Assembly (NCBI RefSeq): GCF_022179285.1
Contig: NZ_BPQO01000008.1
Span: 1-64,000 of the forward strand
DNA: 64,000 nt
Direction: 5' to 3'
Origin: Methylobacterium hispanicum
GTDB taxonomy: Bacteria > Pseudomonadota > Alphaproteobacteria > Rhizobiales > Beijerinckiaceae
A program made the position numbers and the translations under genes. The notes beneath the pieces are model-generated. The model was not told the origin of the DNA. It did not search any database and saw nothing but the letters and a program-made list of their open reading frames with translations. Shown here piece after piece: positions 12,170-23,117 of this stretch (position 1 is the stretch's first letter; every line of letters starts with the position of its first letter).

Positions 12170-12901
12170 ATGCGACTCACGGTTCTCGGCTGCGGCGACG
12201 CCTTCGGCTCGGGCGGGCGCCTCCACACCTGCTTCCACGTCGCGGGGGACGGCACCGGCTTCCTCATCGATTGCGGCGCCTCGGCGCTGATCGCCATGCG
12301 CCGCTTCGGCGTCGATCCCAACGGGATCGACACGGTGTTCCTCAGCCATCTGCACGGCGACCATTTCGGCGGCCTGCCCTGGCTGATCCTCGACGGGCAG
12401 CTGGTCAGCCGGCGCACGGCGCCCCTGACGATCGTTGGGCCGCCCGGGATCCGGGAGCGGCTTCCGGCCGCCATGGAGGTGCTGTTCCCGGGCTCCAGCA
12501 CGGCCGAGCGGGCCTTCGCGGTGGAGGTGCGGGAGATCGCGGCCGGCGAGCCGGCGACGGTCGGCGGGGTGGGGGTGGAAGCCTTCGCGGTCGAGCATCC
12601 CTCCGGCGCGCCCGCCCACGCCCTGCGGCTCGCCCATGCGGGCCGGGTGCTGACCTATACGGGCGACACGCAGTGGGTGGACGCCCTGATCCCGGCCGGG
12701 CGCGGCGCCGACCTGATGATCGCCGAGGGCTACACGGTGGCGCGCCCGGTCAGGTTCCACCTCGACTGGGCGACGCTCAACCGCAACCTGCCCGAGATCG
12801 CCCCGAGGCGGCTCATGCTCACGCATATGAGCCCCGAGATGATCGCGCACCCGGCCGACGGCTACATTGCGGCCGAGGACGGGCTGGTGCTGGAGCTCTG
12901 A
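12170..12901 (+). CDS. MBL-fold metallo-hydrolase (RNase Z-like subclass)
   Basis: This 243-aa metallo-beta-lactamase-fold protein has the metal-binding motif HLHGDHFGG near residue 60, an upstream DCG, a TYTGDT strand (third metal ligand) and a late HMS motif. The layout TVLGCGDAFGSGGR at the start is typical of the RNase Z/arylsulfatase-like cytoplasmic subgroup. It lacks the long exosite arm of true tRNase Z, so a role in tRNA processing should not be assumed. GGGGAGG precedes the ATG. Confidence 0.85.
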   Translation: MRLTVLGCGDAFGSGGRLHTCFHVAGDGTGFLIDCGASALIAMRRFGVDPNGIDTVFLSHLHGDHFGGLPWLILDGQLVSRRTAPLTIVGPPGIRERLPAAMEVLFPGSSTAERAFAVEVREIAAGEPATVGGVGVEAFAVEHPSGAPAHALRLAHAGRVLTYTGDTQWVDALIPAGRGADLMIAEGYTVARPVRFHLDWATLNRNLPEIAPRRLMLTHMSPEMIAHPADGYIAAEDGLVLEL

Positions 12902-12952
12902 TCGCGTCTTCCGCCCTCCCCCCTCTGCGGGGGGGGCGGGACGACCCGCGCC

Positions 12953-14248
12953 CTACTCCGCCGCCTCGACGAAGACCGTGCCGGCGCGCGGCAGGTCGAG
13001 CGCGTCCCAGGTCTCGGCCAGCGCCGCGGTGAGCTTCTCGATCTGCGCCGCGTCGTGGAACGGCGAGGGCGTGATGCGCAGGCGCTCGGTCCCACGCGGC
13101 ACGGTCGGGTAGTTGATCGGCTGGATGTAGATGCCGTGGCACTCCAGCAGGTGGTCGGCGGCCGCCTTGCACAGCTCGGCGTCGCCCACCATCACGGGCA
13201 CGATGTGGGTCTCTGTGTGCAGCACCGGCAGGCCCGCCGCCTCGAGCGCCGCCTTGGTCTGCGCCGCCTGGCGCTGGTGCGCCTCGCGCTCGACCTGCGA
13301 GCGCTTGAGGTAGCGCACCGAGGCGCGGGCGGCCGCCGCCACAGCCGGCGGCAGCGCCGTGGTGAAGATGAAGCCGGCCGCGAAGGAACGCACCGCGTCG
13401 AGCACGGCCGCCGAGCCCGTGATGTAGCCGCCGACGCAGCCGAAGCCCTTGGCGAGCGTGCCCTCGATCACGTCGACCCGGTGCATCACGCCGTCGCGCT
13501 CGGCGATCCCGGCGCCGCGCTCGCCGTAGAGGCCGACCGCGTGGACCTCGTCCAGGTAGGTCATCGCGCCGTAGCGGTCGGCGAGGTCGCAGATCTTGCC
13601 GATCGGCGCCACGTCGCCGTCCATCGAGTAGACGGACTCGAACACGATGAGCTTGGGCCGGTCGCCGGCCTCGACCAGCAGTTCCTCGAGATGCGCGAGG
13701 TCGTTGTGGCGGAAGATGCGCTTCTCGCACCCCGAGTGCCGCACGCCCTCGATCATCGAGTTGTGGTTGAAGGCGTCCGACAGGATCAGGCAGTTCGGGA
13801 TCAGCTTCGCGATCGTCGAGATGCCGGCCTGGTTCGAGACGTAGCCCGAGGTGAAGACGAGGCCCGCCTCCTTGCCGTGGAGATCGGCGAGCTCGCGCTC
13901 GAGATCGACCAGCGGCGAGTTGTTGCCCGCGATGTTGCGGGTGCCGCCCGCGCCGACGCCGCAGCGCCGGGCCGTCTCGGTCATGGCGCCCACCACCTCG
14001 GGGTGCTGGCCCATGCCGAGATAGTCGTTCGAGCACCACACGGTGATCTCGCGGGTCGAGCCGTCCGGGCGGCGCCAGTTCGCCTGCGGGAAGCGGCCGG
14101 CCACGCGCTCGATGTCGGCGAAGACGCGGTAGCGGCGCTCGCCGTGCAGCTTGTCCAGCGCGGCGCGGAAGTAGCCCTCGAAATCGGTCCTGATGCCGGG
14201 TCCGGACGATGCGGTCTTCGGGGCAGCGGGCATCCGGGTCACGGGCAT
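12953..14248 (-). CDS. hemA: 5-aminolevulinate synthase
   Basis: This 431-aa PLP enzyme condenses glycine and succinyl-CoA to ALA, the first step of tetrapyrrole synthesis in Alphaproteobacteria (C4 pathway). Motifs seen are [45 protein letters not shown] and the PLP lysine in [14 protein letters not shown]. The ATG at 14248 is chosen because GAAGGA lies five bases upstream; an ATG 24 bases earlier is possible. It is monocistronic with a 327-bp divergent upstream region that includes a CGGACGT inverted repeat. Confidence 0.96.
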   Translation of the reverse strand: MPVTRMPAAPKTASSGPGIRTDFEGYFRAALDKLHGERRYRVFADIERVAGRFPQANWRRPDGSTREITVWCSNDYLGMGQHPEVVGAMTETARRCGVGAGGTRNIAGNNSPLVDLERELADLHGKEAGLVFTSGYVSNQAGISTIAKLIPNCLILSDAFNHNSMIEGVRHSGCEKRIFRHNDLAHLEELLVEAGDRPKLIVFESVYSMDGDVAPIGKICDLADRYGAMTYLDEVHAVGLYGERGAGIAERDGVMHRVDVIEGTLAKGFGCVGGYITGSAAVLDAVRSFAAGFIFTTALPPAVAAAARASVRYLKRSQVEREAHQRQAAQTKAALEAAGLPVLHTETHIVPVMVGDAELCKAAADHLLECHGIYIQPINYPTVPRGTERLRITPSPFHDAAQIEKLTAALAETWDALDLPRAGTVFVEAAE

Positions 14249-14575
14249 GAGGATCCTTCGGGTGGCTGGCACGGACGGACGGGCCGTCGATGCGCGGGAT
14301 CGTTCGGCACGCGAGACCCGTTCGGGCCTCCGGCGAGCATCGGACGTTTGGATTGACGTCCGCTGAACCCTGGAGACGGTTCCGGACGCGGGCTGGCGGT
14401 TTCCTTGAGCGTTCTCGCGGCAGCGTCTTCGGGCGCTGTCGGGGCGGAAGATACAGGCGGATCTGGAATGGGTTCAAGGTGAGTTCTAACATTCCTGCCC
14501 TGTGCAGGGCGGAAGAGCGGCTCCAGGGTGACGATGCGCCGCGCGCGAACCTCGTTCCGGGCACGCAAGGGCGGG
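14249..14575. promoter_or_regulatory. divergent intergenic region upstream of hemA with two palindromes
   Basis: There is no supported gene in this 327-bp gap. At 14341-14362 CGGACGT and ACGTCCG form perfect 7-bp arms around 8 bases, about 94 bp upstream of the hemA start. At 14497-14510 GCCCTGTGCAGGGC forms a tight hairpin nearer the small downstream gene. Either could be an operator; neither matches the classical FNR/FixK site (TTGAT-N4-ATCAA). Confidence 0.4.
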
Positions 14576-14788
14576 ATGACGATGGCGGATACAGGCGAGA
14601 GCCGCGCGGAACGGTTGAAGGCGGCGCTGCGCGACAACCTGCGGCGGCGCAAGGCGCAGGAGCGCGGCAAGGAGCAGGGCAAGGAGCGGAGCGGGGCGAC
14701 CGGCGCGGCCGGCCCGCGGACCCTGGATGATTCGCCGGGCGCCGATGCGTCCGGGAGCGGTCCCGATTCCGACAAAACTGGACTATAG
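14576..14788 (+). CDS. small conserved-looking basic protein upstream of murA
   Basis: This 70-aa protein has a highly charged helical N-terminal half (ESRAERLKAALRDNLRRRKAQ) followed by a Gly/Ser/Asp-rich tail. AAGGGCGGG precedes the ATG at 14576; an ATG six bases on is an alternative. It lies 84 bp before murA in the same direction. The sequence suggests a short amphipathic helix that could bind a nucleic acid or protein partner, but no function is known to me. Confidence 0.55.
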   Translation: MTMADTGESRAERLKAALRDNLRRRKAQERGKEQGKERSGATGAAGPRTLDDSPGADASGSGPDSDKTGL

Positions 14789-14872
14789 CCTGCGGCCAAG
14801 CCTGGGCGCACGGTCGCGCCCGACGGAACGATAGGCGCCGCGCGAACCCGCGGGGCGGCCCAGGGAACGAGC

Positions 14873-16162
<1,290 letters not shown>

Positions 16163-16170
16163 GCACGAAG

Positions 16171-16197
16171 AAGGCACCCGACCGGTTCGGGTGCCTT
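16171..16197. terminator. 11-bp hairpin terminator after murA
   Basis: AAGGCACCCGA pairs perfectly with TCGGGTGCCTT around a 5-base loop, nine bases after the murA stop. It lies between convergent genes and ends with TT on both strands, so it can serve both. Confidence 0.75.
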
Positions 16198-16223
16198 CCC
16201 GCGTTCGTGCCTTGTGCCGATCC

Positions 16224-16547
16224 TCAGCCGCCGATCGCGCCGCGCTTGAAGCCGAAGCCCGGAATCTCGCAGCCGCAAGGCGCGTTGAACGGCGCGGGGC
16301 GGGTCGGGCAGTTGCCGCGCGAGGTCACGCAGATGCTGCCCCCGCGCCGGCCGAAATCCCGGCGGCGCTCGTAGCGGTCCTCGTAATAGTCGTCCCGGCG
16401 GCGGCGCTCGTAGCGGTCGTAACGGTCCTCGTAGCCCCGGTCGTAGCGGCGCGGGCCGTCGTCGTAGTACTGCGCGCGCGCCGGCGCGGCGGCGAGCGTC
16501 GTTCCCAGCGTCAGGGCGGCGAGAGCCGCGAGCGTGATGCGCGTCAC
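16224..16547 (-). CDS. secreted Arg/Tyr/Asp-rich small protein
   Basis: This 107-aa protein starts at GTG (16547), supported by GGAG eight bases upstream. A signal peptide with an AAAPARAQ cleavage site is followed by a repetitive RYDR/EDRYER/RDDYYED segment of about 45 residues. The C-terminal domain has four Cys (SICVTSRGNCPT, APCGCEIPGFG) that could form disulfides. It is probably periplasmic or surface-exposed. A longer in-frame ATG start is unlikely because it would bury the signal peptide. Confidence 0.65.
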   Translation of the reverse strand: MTRITLAALAALTLGTTLAAAPARAQYYDDGPRRYDRGYEDRYDRYERRRRDDYYEDRYERRRDFGRRGGSICVTSRGNCPTRPAPFNAPCGCEIPGFGFKRGAIGG

Positions 16548-16714
16548 CGGTCTGGTCTCCTCGAACCTTCGTGTCCGTGGGCCGGGCATATAGAGCGCCG
16601 CCTGAACGGTACCTGATCCTACGGGCGGACTTTTCGGCCACGTCCGCCGTGGGCGGGGCGCTCCGCACGCCTGCCCGTTGTCGATCACCCTCCCGGTCGC
16701 TACCTACCCCGCAG

Positions 16715-16730
16715 CGTTTCACGTGAAATT
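16715..16730. promoter_or_regulatory. parS-like site 1 (ParB binding)
   Basis: This site contains the full TTTCACGTGAAA core and matches the 16-bp consensus TGTTTCACGTGAAACA at 13 positions. It is intergenic, 73 bp before the DUF2948 gene. Together with two further sites and parAB in this window it supports chromosome-centromere function. Confidence 0.7.
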
Positions 16731-16787
16731 TACCATCCGGCCGATCACCCGATCCGGCCGGATCCGCCATCCAGCCAAGGTGCCCGC

Positions 16788-17222
16788 ATGGAGCTGTTGA
16801 AGCTCGCCGCCCTCGACGCCGAGGATCTCACGGTGATCTCGGCCCACCTGCAGGACGCGGTCCTGCGGGCCGGCGACCTGACCTATCTGGCGGCCGAGCA
16901 CCGCTTCGTGCTCGTGGCGCGGCGCTTCGACTGGTCGGTCGGCCCAGGCGAGCCGGAGCGGCGCCGCCTCACGGGCGTGCATTTCGAGCGGGTGCTCGGC
17001 GTGCGCACCCGCGGCATCGCGCCGGGCGGCAACGCCGACACGGCGCTGAACCTCCTCGCCGTCACCTTCGCGCCGACCGAGCCGCCCTCCGGCACCGTGA
17101 CGCTGATCTTCTCAGGGAACGCCGCGATCCGGCTCGACGTGGAGTGCGTCGAGGTGCAGATGAAGGATCTCGGCCCGGTCTGGGAGGCCGAGAGCCGGCC
17201 CGGCCACGACGACGCGGCCTGA
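16788..17222 (+). CDS. DUF2948 family protein
   Basis: This 144-aa soluble protein begins MELLKLAALDAEDLTVISAHLQD, the family pattern, and holds FDW, a HFERVLGVRTRGI block and a C-terminal EVQMKDLGPVWEA. DUF2948 proteins are found almost only in Alphaproteobacteria, typically just before hisD as here. Function unknown. The 41-bp spacing to hisD suggests co-transcription. Confidence 0.88.
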   Translation: MELLKLAALDAEDLTVISAHLQDAVLRAGDLTYLAAEHRFVLVARRFDWSVGPGEPERRRLTGVHFERVLGVRTRGIAPGGNADTALNLLAVTFAPTEPPSGTVTLIFSGNAAIRLDVECVEVQMKDLGPVWEAESRPGHDDAA

Positions 17223-17263
17223 TCCTCATCACCGGCTTCCCCAACACGAAACGACACGGGTCC

Positions 17264-18559
<1,296 letters not shown>

Positions 18560-18572
18560 GGCAGGCTTAACG

Positions 18573-19064
18573 ATGTCGGAGGCCAGGAAGGAGCGCTCGC
18601 CGCACCGTCTCGTCGCGGTGACGCTCGACGAGGATTCGATCGGCCGCGGCAACCCGGACCAGGAGCACGAGCGCGCCATCGCGATCTTCGACATCCTGGA
18701 GGACAACCAGTTCGTCATTCCGGGCCGGGACGAGGGGCCGTACCGGCTCCATCTCGGCCTCGTCGAGAACAAGCTCTCCTTCGCGATCGGCAACGAGGCC
18801 CGCGAGCCGGTGATGACGCATCTCCTCTCGCTCACCCCCTTCCGGCGGGTGATCCGCGACTACGAGATGATCTGCGAGAGCTACTACAACGCGATCCGCA
18901 CCGCCTCGCCGACGCAGATCGAGGCGATCGACATGGGCCGGCGGGGCCTGCACAACGAGGCGTCCGAGACCCTGAAGCAGCGCCTCGACGGCAAGGTCGA
19001 CCTCGACCACGACACCGCGCGGCGGCTCTTCACCCTGATCTTCGCCCTGCACTGGAAGGGCTGA
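18573..19064 (+). CDS. UPF0262 family protein
   Basis: This 163-aa protein has the characteristic [22 protein letters not shown] start and [18 protein letters not shown] block. The family is restricted to Alphaproteobacteria and of unknown function. It sits 13 bp after hisD and 25 bp before the phosphatase gene, in the conserved order hisD-UPF0262-LMW phosphatase. Confidence 0.92.
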   Translation: MSEARKERSPHRLVAVTLDEDSIGRGNPDQEHERAIAIFDILEDNQFVIPGRDEGPYRLHLGLVENKLSFAIGNEAREPVMTHLLSLTPFRRVIRDYEMICESYYNAIRTASPTQIEAIDMGRRGLHNEASETLKQRLDGKVDLDHDTARRLFTLIFALHWKG

Positions 19065-19089
19065 CGGCGTGGGGCGGGGCTAGGCTCCG

Positions 19090-19560
19090 ATGGACGAGAC
19101 CGCGCCGGGCCTCGGCCCACGGAAGAAACGGGTCCAGTCGGTCCTGTTCATGTGCAACTTCAACGCCGTGCGCTCGCCCGCAGCGGAGGCGATCGCGCGC
19201 CACTATTTCGGCAAGTCGATCTACGTGCAGTCGGCGGGCGTGCGCGAGGGCGAGCCGGTCGATCCCTTCATGGTGAGCGTCCTCGACGAGATCGGCATCG
19301 ACGCGAAGAAGCACCGCCCCCGCACGGTCGAGCAGCTGGAGGAGTGGGAGGGGCTGAACTTCGACCTCATCGTCACCCTCGCCCCCGAAGCGCACCACGC
19401 GGCGCTGGAACTGACCCGCACCCTCGCGGCGGACGTGGAATACTGGCCGACGCCCGACCCCACCAACTTCTACGACGTCTCGCGCGAGCAGCGGCTCGAC
19501 GCCTACCGCGACGTGCGCGACGGGCTGGTGCGGCGGATCAAGAGCCGGTTGAAGGCGTGA
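19090..19560 (+). CDS. low-molecular-weight protein tyrosine phosphatase / arsenate reductase-like
   Basis: This 156-aa protein has the P-loop CX5RS as CNFNAVRS near residue 22. The C-terminal part holds WPTPDPTNF, whose aspartate (D-P pair) would be the general acid. The family includes tyrosine phosphatases and ArsC-like reductases; the extra resolving Cys of ArsC enzymes is not evident. Its 3' end overlaps the convergent NlpC gene by 23 bp. Confidence 0.85.
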   Translation: MDETAPGLGPRKKRVQSVLFMCNFNAVRSPAAEAIARHYFGKSIYVQSAGVREGEPVDPFMVSVLDEIGIDAKKHRPRTVEQLEEWEGLNFDLIVTLAPEAHHAALELTRTLAADVEYWPTPDPTNFYDVSREQRLDAYRDVRDGLVRRIKSRLKA

Positions 19561-20410
19561 TCCGCCGCACGGACGTCATCGGCCCGTAGCTCTTCTCGCG
19601 GATGCGCGCGACGGCCGTTCGCAGCGGCTCGACCGCCACCGCCATGTGGTGGCCGTTGGCGTGGATCAGGCGGCTCGCGTCGAGCATCATCCCGACATGG
19701 CCGCGCCAGAACACGAGGTCGCCCCGGCGCAGGTCCGCGAGATCGTCCGACGAGGCGTCGTCCGGCAAGGCGTCGCCCAGCGCCCGCTCCTGCTGGTCGG
19801 CGTCGCGCGGGCAGGTCAGGCCGGCGGCTTCCAGGCAGAGCTGGACCAGCCCCGAGCAGTCCAGGCCGAGCGTCGTGCGGCCACCCCAGAGATAGGGCGT
19901 CCCGACGAGGCGCTCGGCCGTGCCGGCGAAATCCGGCTCGACCGCATCGACCGGACGGCAATGGCCGGCGAAGACGTAGCCGCCCGGCACCTCCAGGTAA
20001 TCCCCCGCCTCGCCCGTGACGACGAGCGCGGAGCCGAGCCCGAGATGGGCGCGGGCCGGACGCTTCAGGTCCGGGGCAGGGTAGAGGAAGGTCCGCAGCG
20101 CCGCGACGCGGTGGGTCGGCGCCGGGTCGGCCGGGCCGAGGCTGTCGGCCGCCAGGTAGCCCACGTAGCCGTCGTGGACGAGCTGGACCCAGGCGAAGCC
20201 GTCGCGCGCCTCGTAGAGCGTCACGGCGTCGCCCAGCACCGCCTCGGTATCGATGCCGGATTCCGCGGACGGGGCCCGGCGCAGGGGCGCCGAGGGCGCG
20301 ACGACGCGGCGCGGCTCGCCGGCGACGTAGCGCGCGGCCTCGACCCGGCCGCGGAGCGCGAGGTCGGCGAGGTCCGGGCGGGCGGGGGTGAGGCGCGGAT
20401 CGAGCGGCAT
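19538..20410 (-). CDS. NlpC/P60 family peptidoglycan hydrolase with SH3-like domains
   Basis: This 290-aa protein combines an N-terminal region containing SH3-like segments (WVQLVHDGYVGYL) with a C-terminal NlpC/P60 domain. The catalytic Cys is in GLDCSGLVQLCLE, a His is in WRGHVGMMLD, and a third polar residue is likely His in IHANGHH. Such enzymes cut the D-Glu/meso-DAP bond in cell-wall peptides. There is no clear signal peptide, so export or recycling of muropeptides is possible. GGAAG precedes the ATG. Confidence 0.88.
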   Translation of the reverse strand: MPLDPRLTPARPDLADLALRGRVEAARYVAGEPRRVVAPSAPLRRAPSAESGIDTEAVLGDAVTLYEARDGFAWVQLVHDGYVGYLAADSLGPADPAPTHRVAALRTFLYPAPDLKRPARAHLGLGSALVVTGEAGDYLEVPGGYVFAGHCRPVDAVEPDFAGTAERLVGTPYLWGGRTTLGLDCSGLVQLCLEAAGLTCPRDADQQERALGDALPDDASSDDLADLRRGDLVFWRGHVGMMLDASRLIHANGHHMAVAVEPLRTAVARIREKSYGPMTSVRRITPSTGS

Positions 20411-20725
20411 GGGATCTTCCGGGAGCGGGAACGAACGTGATTCGCTCGATTCGGGGCGGTTCGGTGGCGCGGGCGATGAACGATCCCTCGGCGGGGTTGT
20501 TGACCCGTTACCGGGACCAGCCGACGCGGGAGCGTCGTCCCGGGGCGATGCGGCGGCGCACAGGCCGAGACATTCGGCACCCCCGCAACATAAGTTAACT
20601 CCGGGCCGGTCGCGACGCTGCCCTGCCGAGGGGCAAGAGCCGAGCCAAGCGCCATGCATGCGAAAACGTCTTTCCTTCCACTTTGATGCGGTGCACAATC
20701 CGGCGCAGCATCCTATGTTCGGCCC
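20411..20725. other. 315-bp divergent intergenic region
   Basis: The gap lies between the NlpC/P60 gene and a small + strand gene. Open frames crossing it are Arg/Ser/Gly-rich and lack ribosome-binding sites. AT content rises near 20650-20700 (AAAACG, CTTTCC, TTTGATGC), a plausible promoter zone for the gene at 20726. No repeat or RNA was recognised. Confidence 0.35.
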
Positions 20726-21079
20726 ATGAACCATGCGAGCCGTGCCGTGAAGAAATCGCCGAAGAGCTTCGCTGACCTGCCACCGATCCGGGTCCGTCGC
20801 GAGCCGCCGACCGTCGCCGAGGCGGTCGCCGCCGCCCAGGATCTGGCGGACGATCTCGAGCAGCAGGTGGAGATCGCCTGCGGGCTGATCGGCCTGCCGG
20901 CCGACGAGGTGCGCCCGCACGTGGTCGCCGCCTCACGCCGGAAGCCCGAGCGGGTTCCGGAGCGGATCATGAGCCCCGGCAGCCCGAGCCGCGCGCCCCG
21001 CACCGTGATCGTCGAGCGCCGCACCCGGGCGCCCGTGGTGGTGGAGCGGCGCGGCCGTCCCCTCGACCCGCGCCGCTGA
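20726..21079 (+). CDS. hypothetical basic protein
   Basis: This 117-aa protein has a helical segment of about 40 residues (PPTVAEAVAAAQDLADDLEQ) with an EIACGLIGLPADEVRP motif, flanked by a basic N-terminus and a C-terminus rich in Arg, Val and Pro (VVVERRG). The helical core has a normal amino-acid mix for a real protein. Function unknown. It ends 6 bp before the convergent SDR stop. Confidence 0.6.
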   Translation: MNHASRAVKKSPKSFADLPPIRVRREPPTVAEAVAAAQDLADDLEQQVEIACGLIGLPADEVRPHVVAASRRKPERVPERIMSPGSPSRAPRTVIVERRTRAPVVVERRGRPLDPRR

Positions 21080-21085
21080 CCGGCC

Positions 21086-21775
21086 CTACCAGGCGAGCGT
21101 CTCGCCCCGGTAGTCGAAATAGGCCACGCCCAGCTCGCCCAGCCGGGCCTCGATCGCGTCCGCCATGCCGGCGACGCTGGTCGCCACGTCGATGTCGGCC
21201 TCCGCGCCGCCCATGTCGGTGCGGACCCAGCCCGGATGGACCAGGAACACGCTGATCCCGCTCTCCCGGTGGCGGATCTCGAAGCTGCGCGCCAGGGTGT
21301 TCAGCGCCGCCTTGCTGGCCCGGTAGGTCTCCCAGCCGCCCGACTCGTTGAGCCCGACGCTGCCCAGCACCGAACTCATCAGCGCGAGGCTGCCGCCCGG
21401 CGCGAGTCGGTCGCGAAAGGCTTCCGCGAAGCGGATCGGGCTGATCGCGTTCGTCAGGTAGACCTGGGCGGCCACGTCCCGGGGCACGGCGTGGGCCGGA
21501 TCGTGCGCCTGTGTGGCCACGCCCGCCACCACGAAGATCAGGTCGTAGGCTTGCGGCCCGAGCCGCTCGTGCAGGGCGGCCACGCCCGCGTCGTCGTCGA
21601 TGTCGACCGTCTCGACGGTGAGGCGGTCGGCCTTCAGCCTCTCCAGGTCGGAGCCGGCCTTCCGCTGCGTGGCGGTGACGGCCCAGCCCCGCTGCAGCAG
21701 GGTCTCGGCGAGGCCGAGGCCGAGCCCGCGCGAGGCTCCGACGATCAGGGCGCGCTTGGATGAGGTGTCGCTCAT
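21086..21775 (-). CDS. SDR family oxidoreductase
   Basis: This 229-aa protein has the classical layout: nucleotide motif VGASRGLGLG, VVAGVAT in place of NNAG, catalytic Ser in LMSSVLGS and YRASK. It is close to the C-factor/carbonyl-reductase subgroup by its short length and PGWVRTDMGG motif. The ATG at 21775 follows GGAG within ACCTCC and removes a Pro/Arg-rich extension. Substrate unknown. Confidence 0.88.
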   Translation of the reverse strand: MSDTSSKRALIVGASRGLGLGLAETLLQRGWAVTATQRKAGSDLERLKADRLTVETVDIDDDAGVAALHERLGPQAYDLIFVVAGVATQAHDPAHAVPRDVAAQVYLTNAISPIRFAEAFRDRLAPGGSLALMSSVLGSVGLNESGGWETYRASKAALNTLARSFEIRHRESGISVFLVHPGWVRTDMGGAEADIDVATSVAGMADAIEARLGELGVAYFDYRGETLAW

Positions 21776-21956
21776 GGAGGTTCTCCGGCGGGCGCCCGGC
21801 GGCCCGCTTTCAGGGGCGAGGTCGGTCACGGAGGGGAACCGGTGAAGGCCTCGTCCGCGCGGCGCGTGTGCCCGCGCACGCTGAGCGGGGGATTAAGGGG
21901 GCCAGCCGGCTGTGATCGGTAGCCCCTCAGCCGACCATAACGATAAAGCGCCGTCC

Positions 21957-22121
21957 CTTTCCCGGACGCCTGGAACGCAGTGGAAGGTGATCCGGGATCC
22001 AGCGAGCCCAGTGCCGCGAAGCGGCTCTACCTTCTGGAACGTCGCAAAGAGCGGACACTTCGCGACTTCCTGTGCTGGATCCCGGATCACCCTCCGCTGA
22101 CGCTCCGGGCGTCCGGGAAAA
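21957..22121. repeat. 165-bp MITE-like palindromic repeat, copy 2
   Basis: This is the second copy of the element at 5942-6106, of equal length. The left arm (CCGGACGCCTGGAACGCAGT and on to GTGATCCGGGATCCAGC) is the near reverse complement of the right arm, which ends GGGCGTCCGGGAAAA. It fills the gap between the SDR start and the MgtC stop. No gene lies inside. Confidence 0.8.
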
Positions 22122-22154
22122 CGGCGCGGATGAATCGGAGGCCGATCGTCGGCC

Positions 22155-22865
22155 TCAATCCGCCGCCCGCACCGACCACGTGGCGTGGCGGATGCGCGGG
22201 TCGCGGGCGAGGTCGTCCGTGACGGCGTCGAGTTCCCCACCCTCGACCGCGTCGGCGAGCAGCGTCGCCACCACGTCCACGGCGTCCTCGCCACGCTCCA
22301 CCACCTCGACACCGCGCACCGGATAGCTCGCCGCCTCCAGCCGCTCGACCAAGAGGTCGCGGGCAGGCCCCGCCGCCCCGGTCGCGGTCGTCACCTGCAC
22401 CTCGTAGGTCGCCTCGGTCTGGTCCTCGCGGATCGGGGCCCGGTTGATGGCGTTGACGAGCGGGCGCAGCAGCGTGTTGCAGGCGAGCACGGCCGCGGTG
22501 ACGAAGCAGGCCTCCAGCGGCAGGTCCGCCCCCGCGAAGGCGCCGACGGAGGCCGAGCACCAGAGCGTCGCGGCCGTGTTGAGGCCGCGCACGTTCATGC
22601 CCTCCTTCATGATTACGCCCGCGCCCAGGAAGCCGATGCCGGAGATCACGTAGGCCACGGTGCGCGTCGCGCCCTCGCCCCCGGTCAGCCGCATGCCGAG
22701 ATCGACGAAGGCGGCCGCCCCCAGCGCCACCAGTACCGTGGTGCGCAGCCCCGCGTTGCGCTGCCGATACTGCCGCTCCGCGCCGATCAGCGTGCCCAGC
22801 CCGAAGGCCGTGACGAGGCTGATGGCGGAGTTGACGGTCTCGGGAAGGGGCGTGAGCGCGATCAT
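22155..22865 (-). CDS. MgtC/SapB family membrane protein
   Basis: This 236-aa protein has the family core: LGTLIGAERQYRQRNAGLRT, then ALGAAAFV, GIGFLGAGVIMKEG, and VRGLNTAATLWCSASVGAFAG, making four or so membrane helices. The cytoplasmic C-terminal domain (from about residue 150) looks like the ACT-like regulatory region. MgtC proteins help survive low magnesium and acid stress. The chosen ATG is preceded by AGGA. It stands alone; no magnesium P-type ATPase is nearby. Confidence 0.9.
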   Translation of the reverse strand: MIALTPLPETVNSAISLVTAFGLGTLIGAERQYRQRNAGLRTTVLVALGAAAFVDLGMRLTGGEGATRTVAYVISGIGFLGAGVIMKEGMNVRGLNTAATLWCSASVGAFAGADLPLEACFVTAAVLACNTLLRPLVNAINRAPIREDQTEATYEVQVTTATGAAGPARDLLVERLEAASYPVRGVEVVERGEDAVDVVATLLADAVEGGELDAVTDDLARDPRIRHATWSVRAAD

Positions 22866-23117
22866 GGGGCGTCCTAGACAGGGGCCGATGACGGAACCGT
22901 GACGGTCGCCTCTAGGGCAAATTGCCCGCGTCGGCACGATCCGGGCACGATCCAGGGTTGTCGGGATTGACGCTTCCCCGGTCCGGCGGGCACACCGGCT
23001 TCCTATGGACCGACTAAGAGTCCGGCGCCCGCCGAGCGGCGCAGCGAGGAGACGGCCAAGAATGACGCATCGTCCGATGACGCATCGCCCGGTCGCGCCG
23101 GCGGGAGCCCCCTGCGC

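Noticed and set aside
20388..20729. A 113-codon open frame in the intergenic gap
   Set aside because: Ser/Gly/Arg-rich, overlaps the NlpC start and has no ribosome-binding site.
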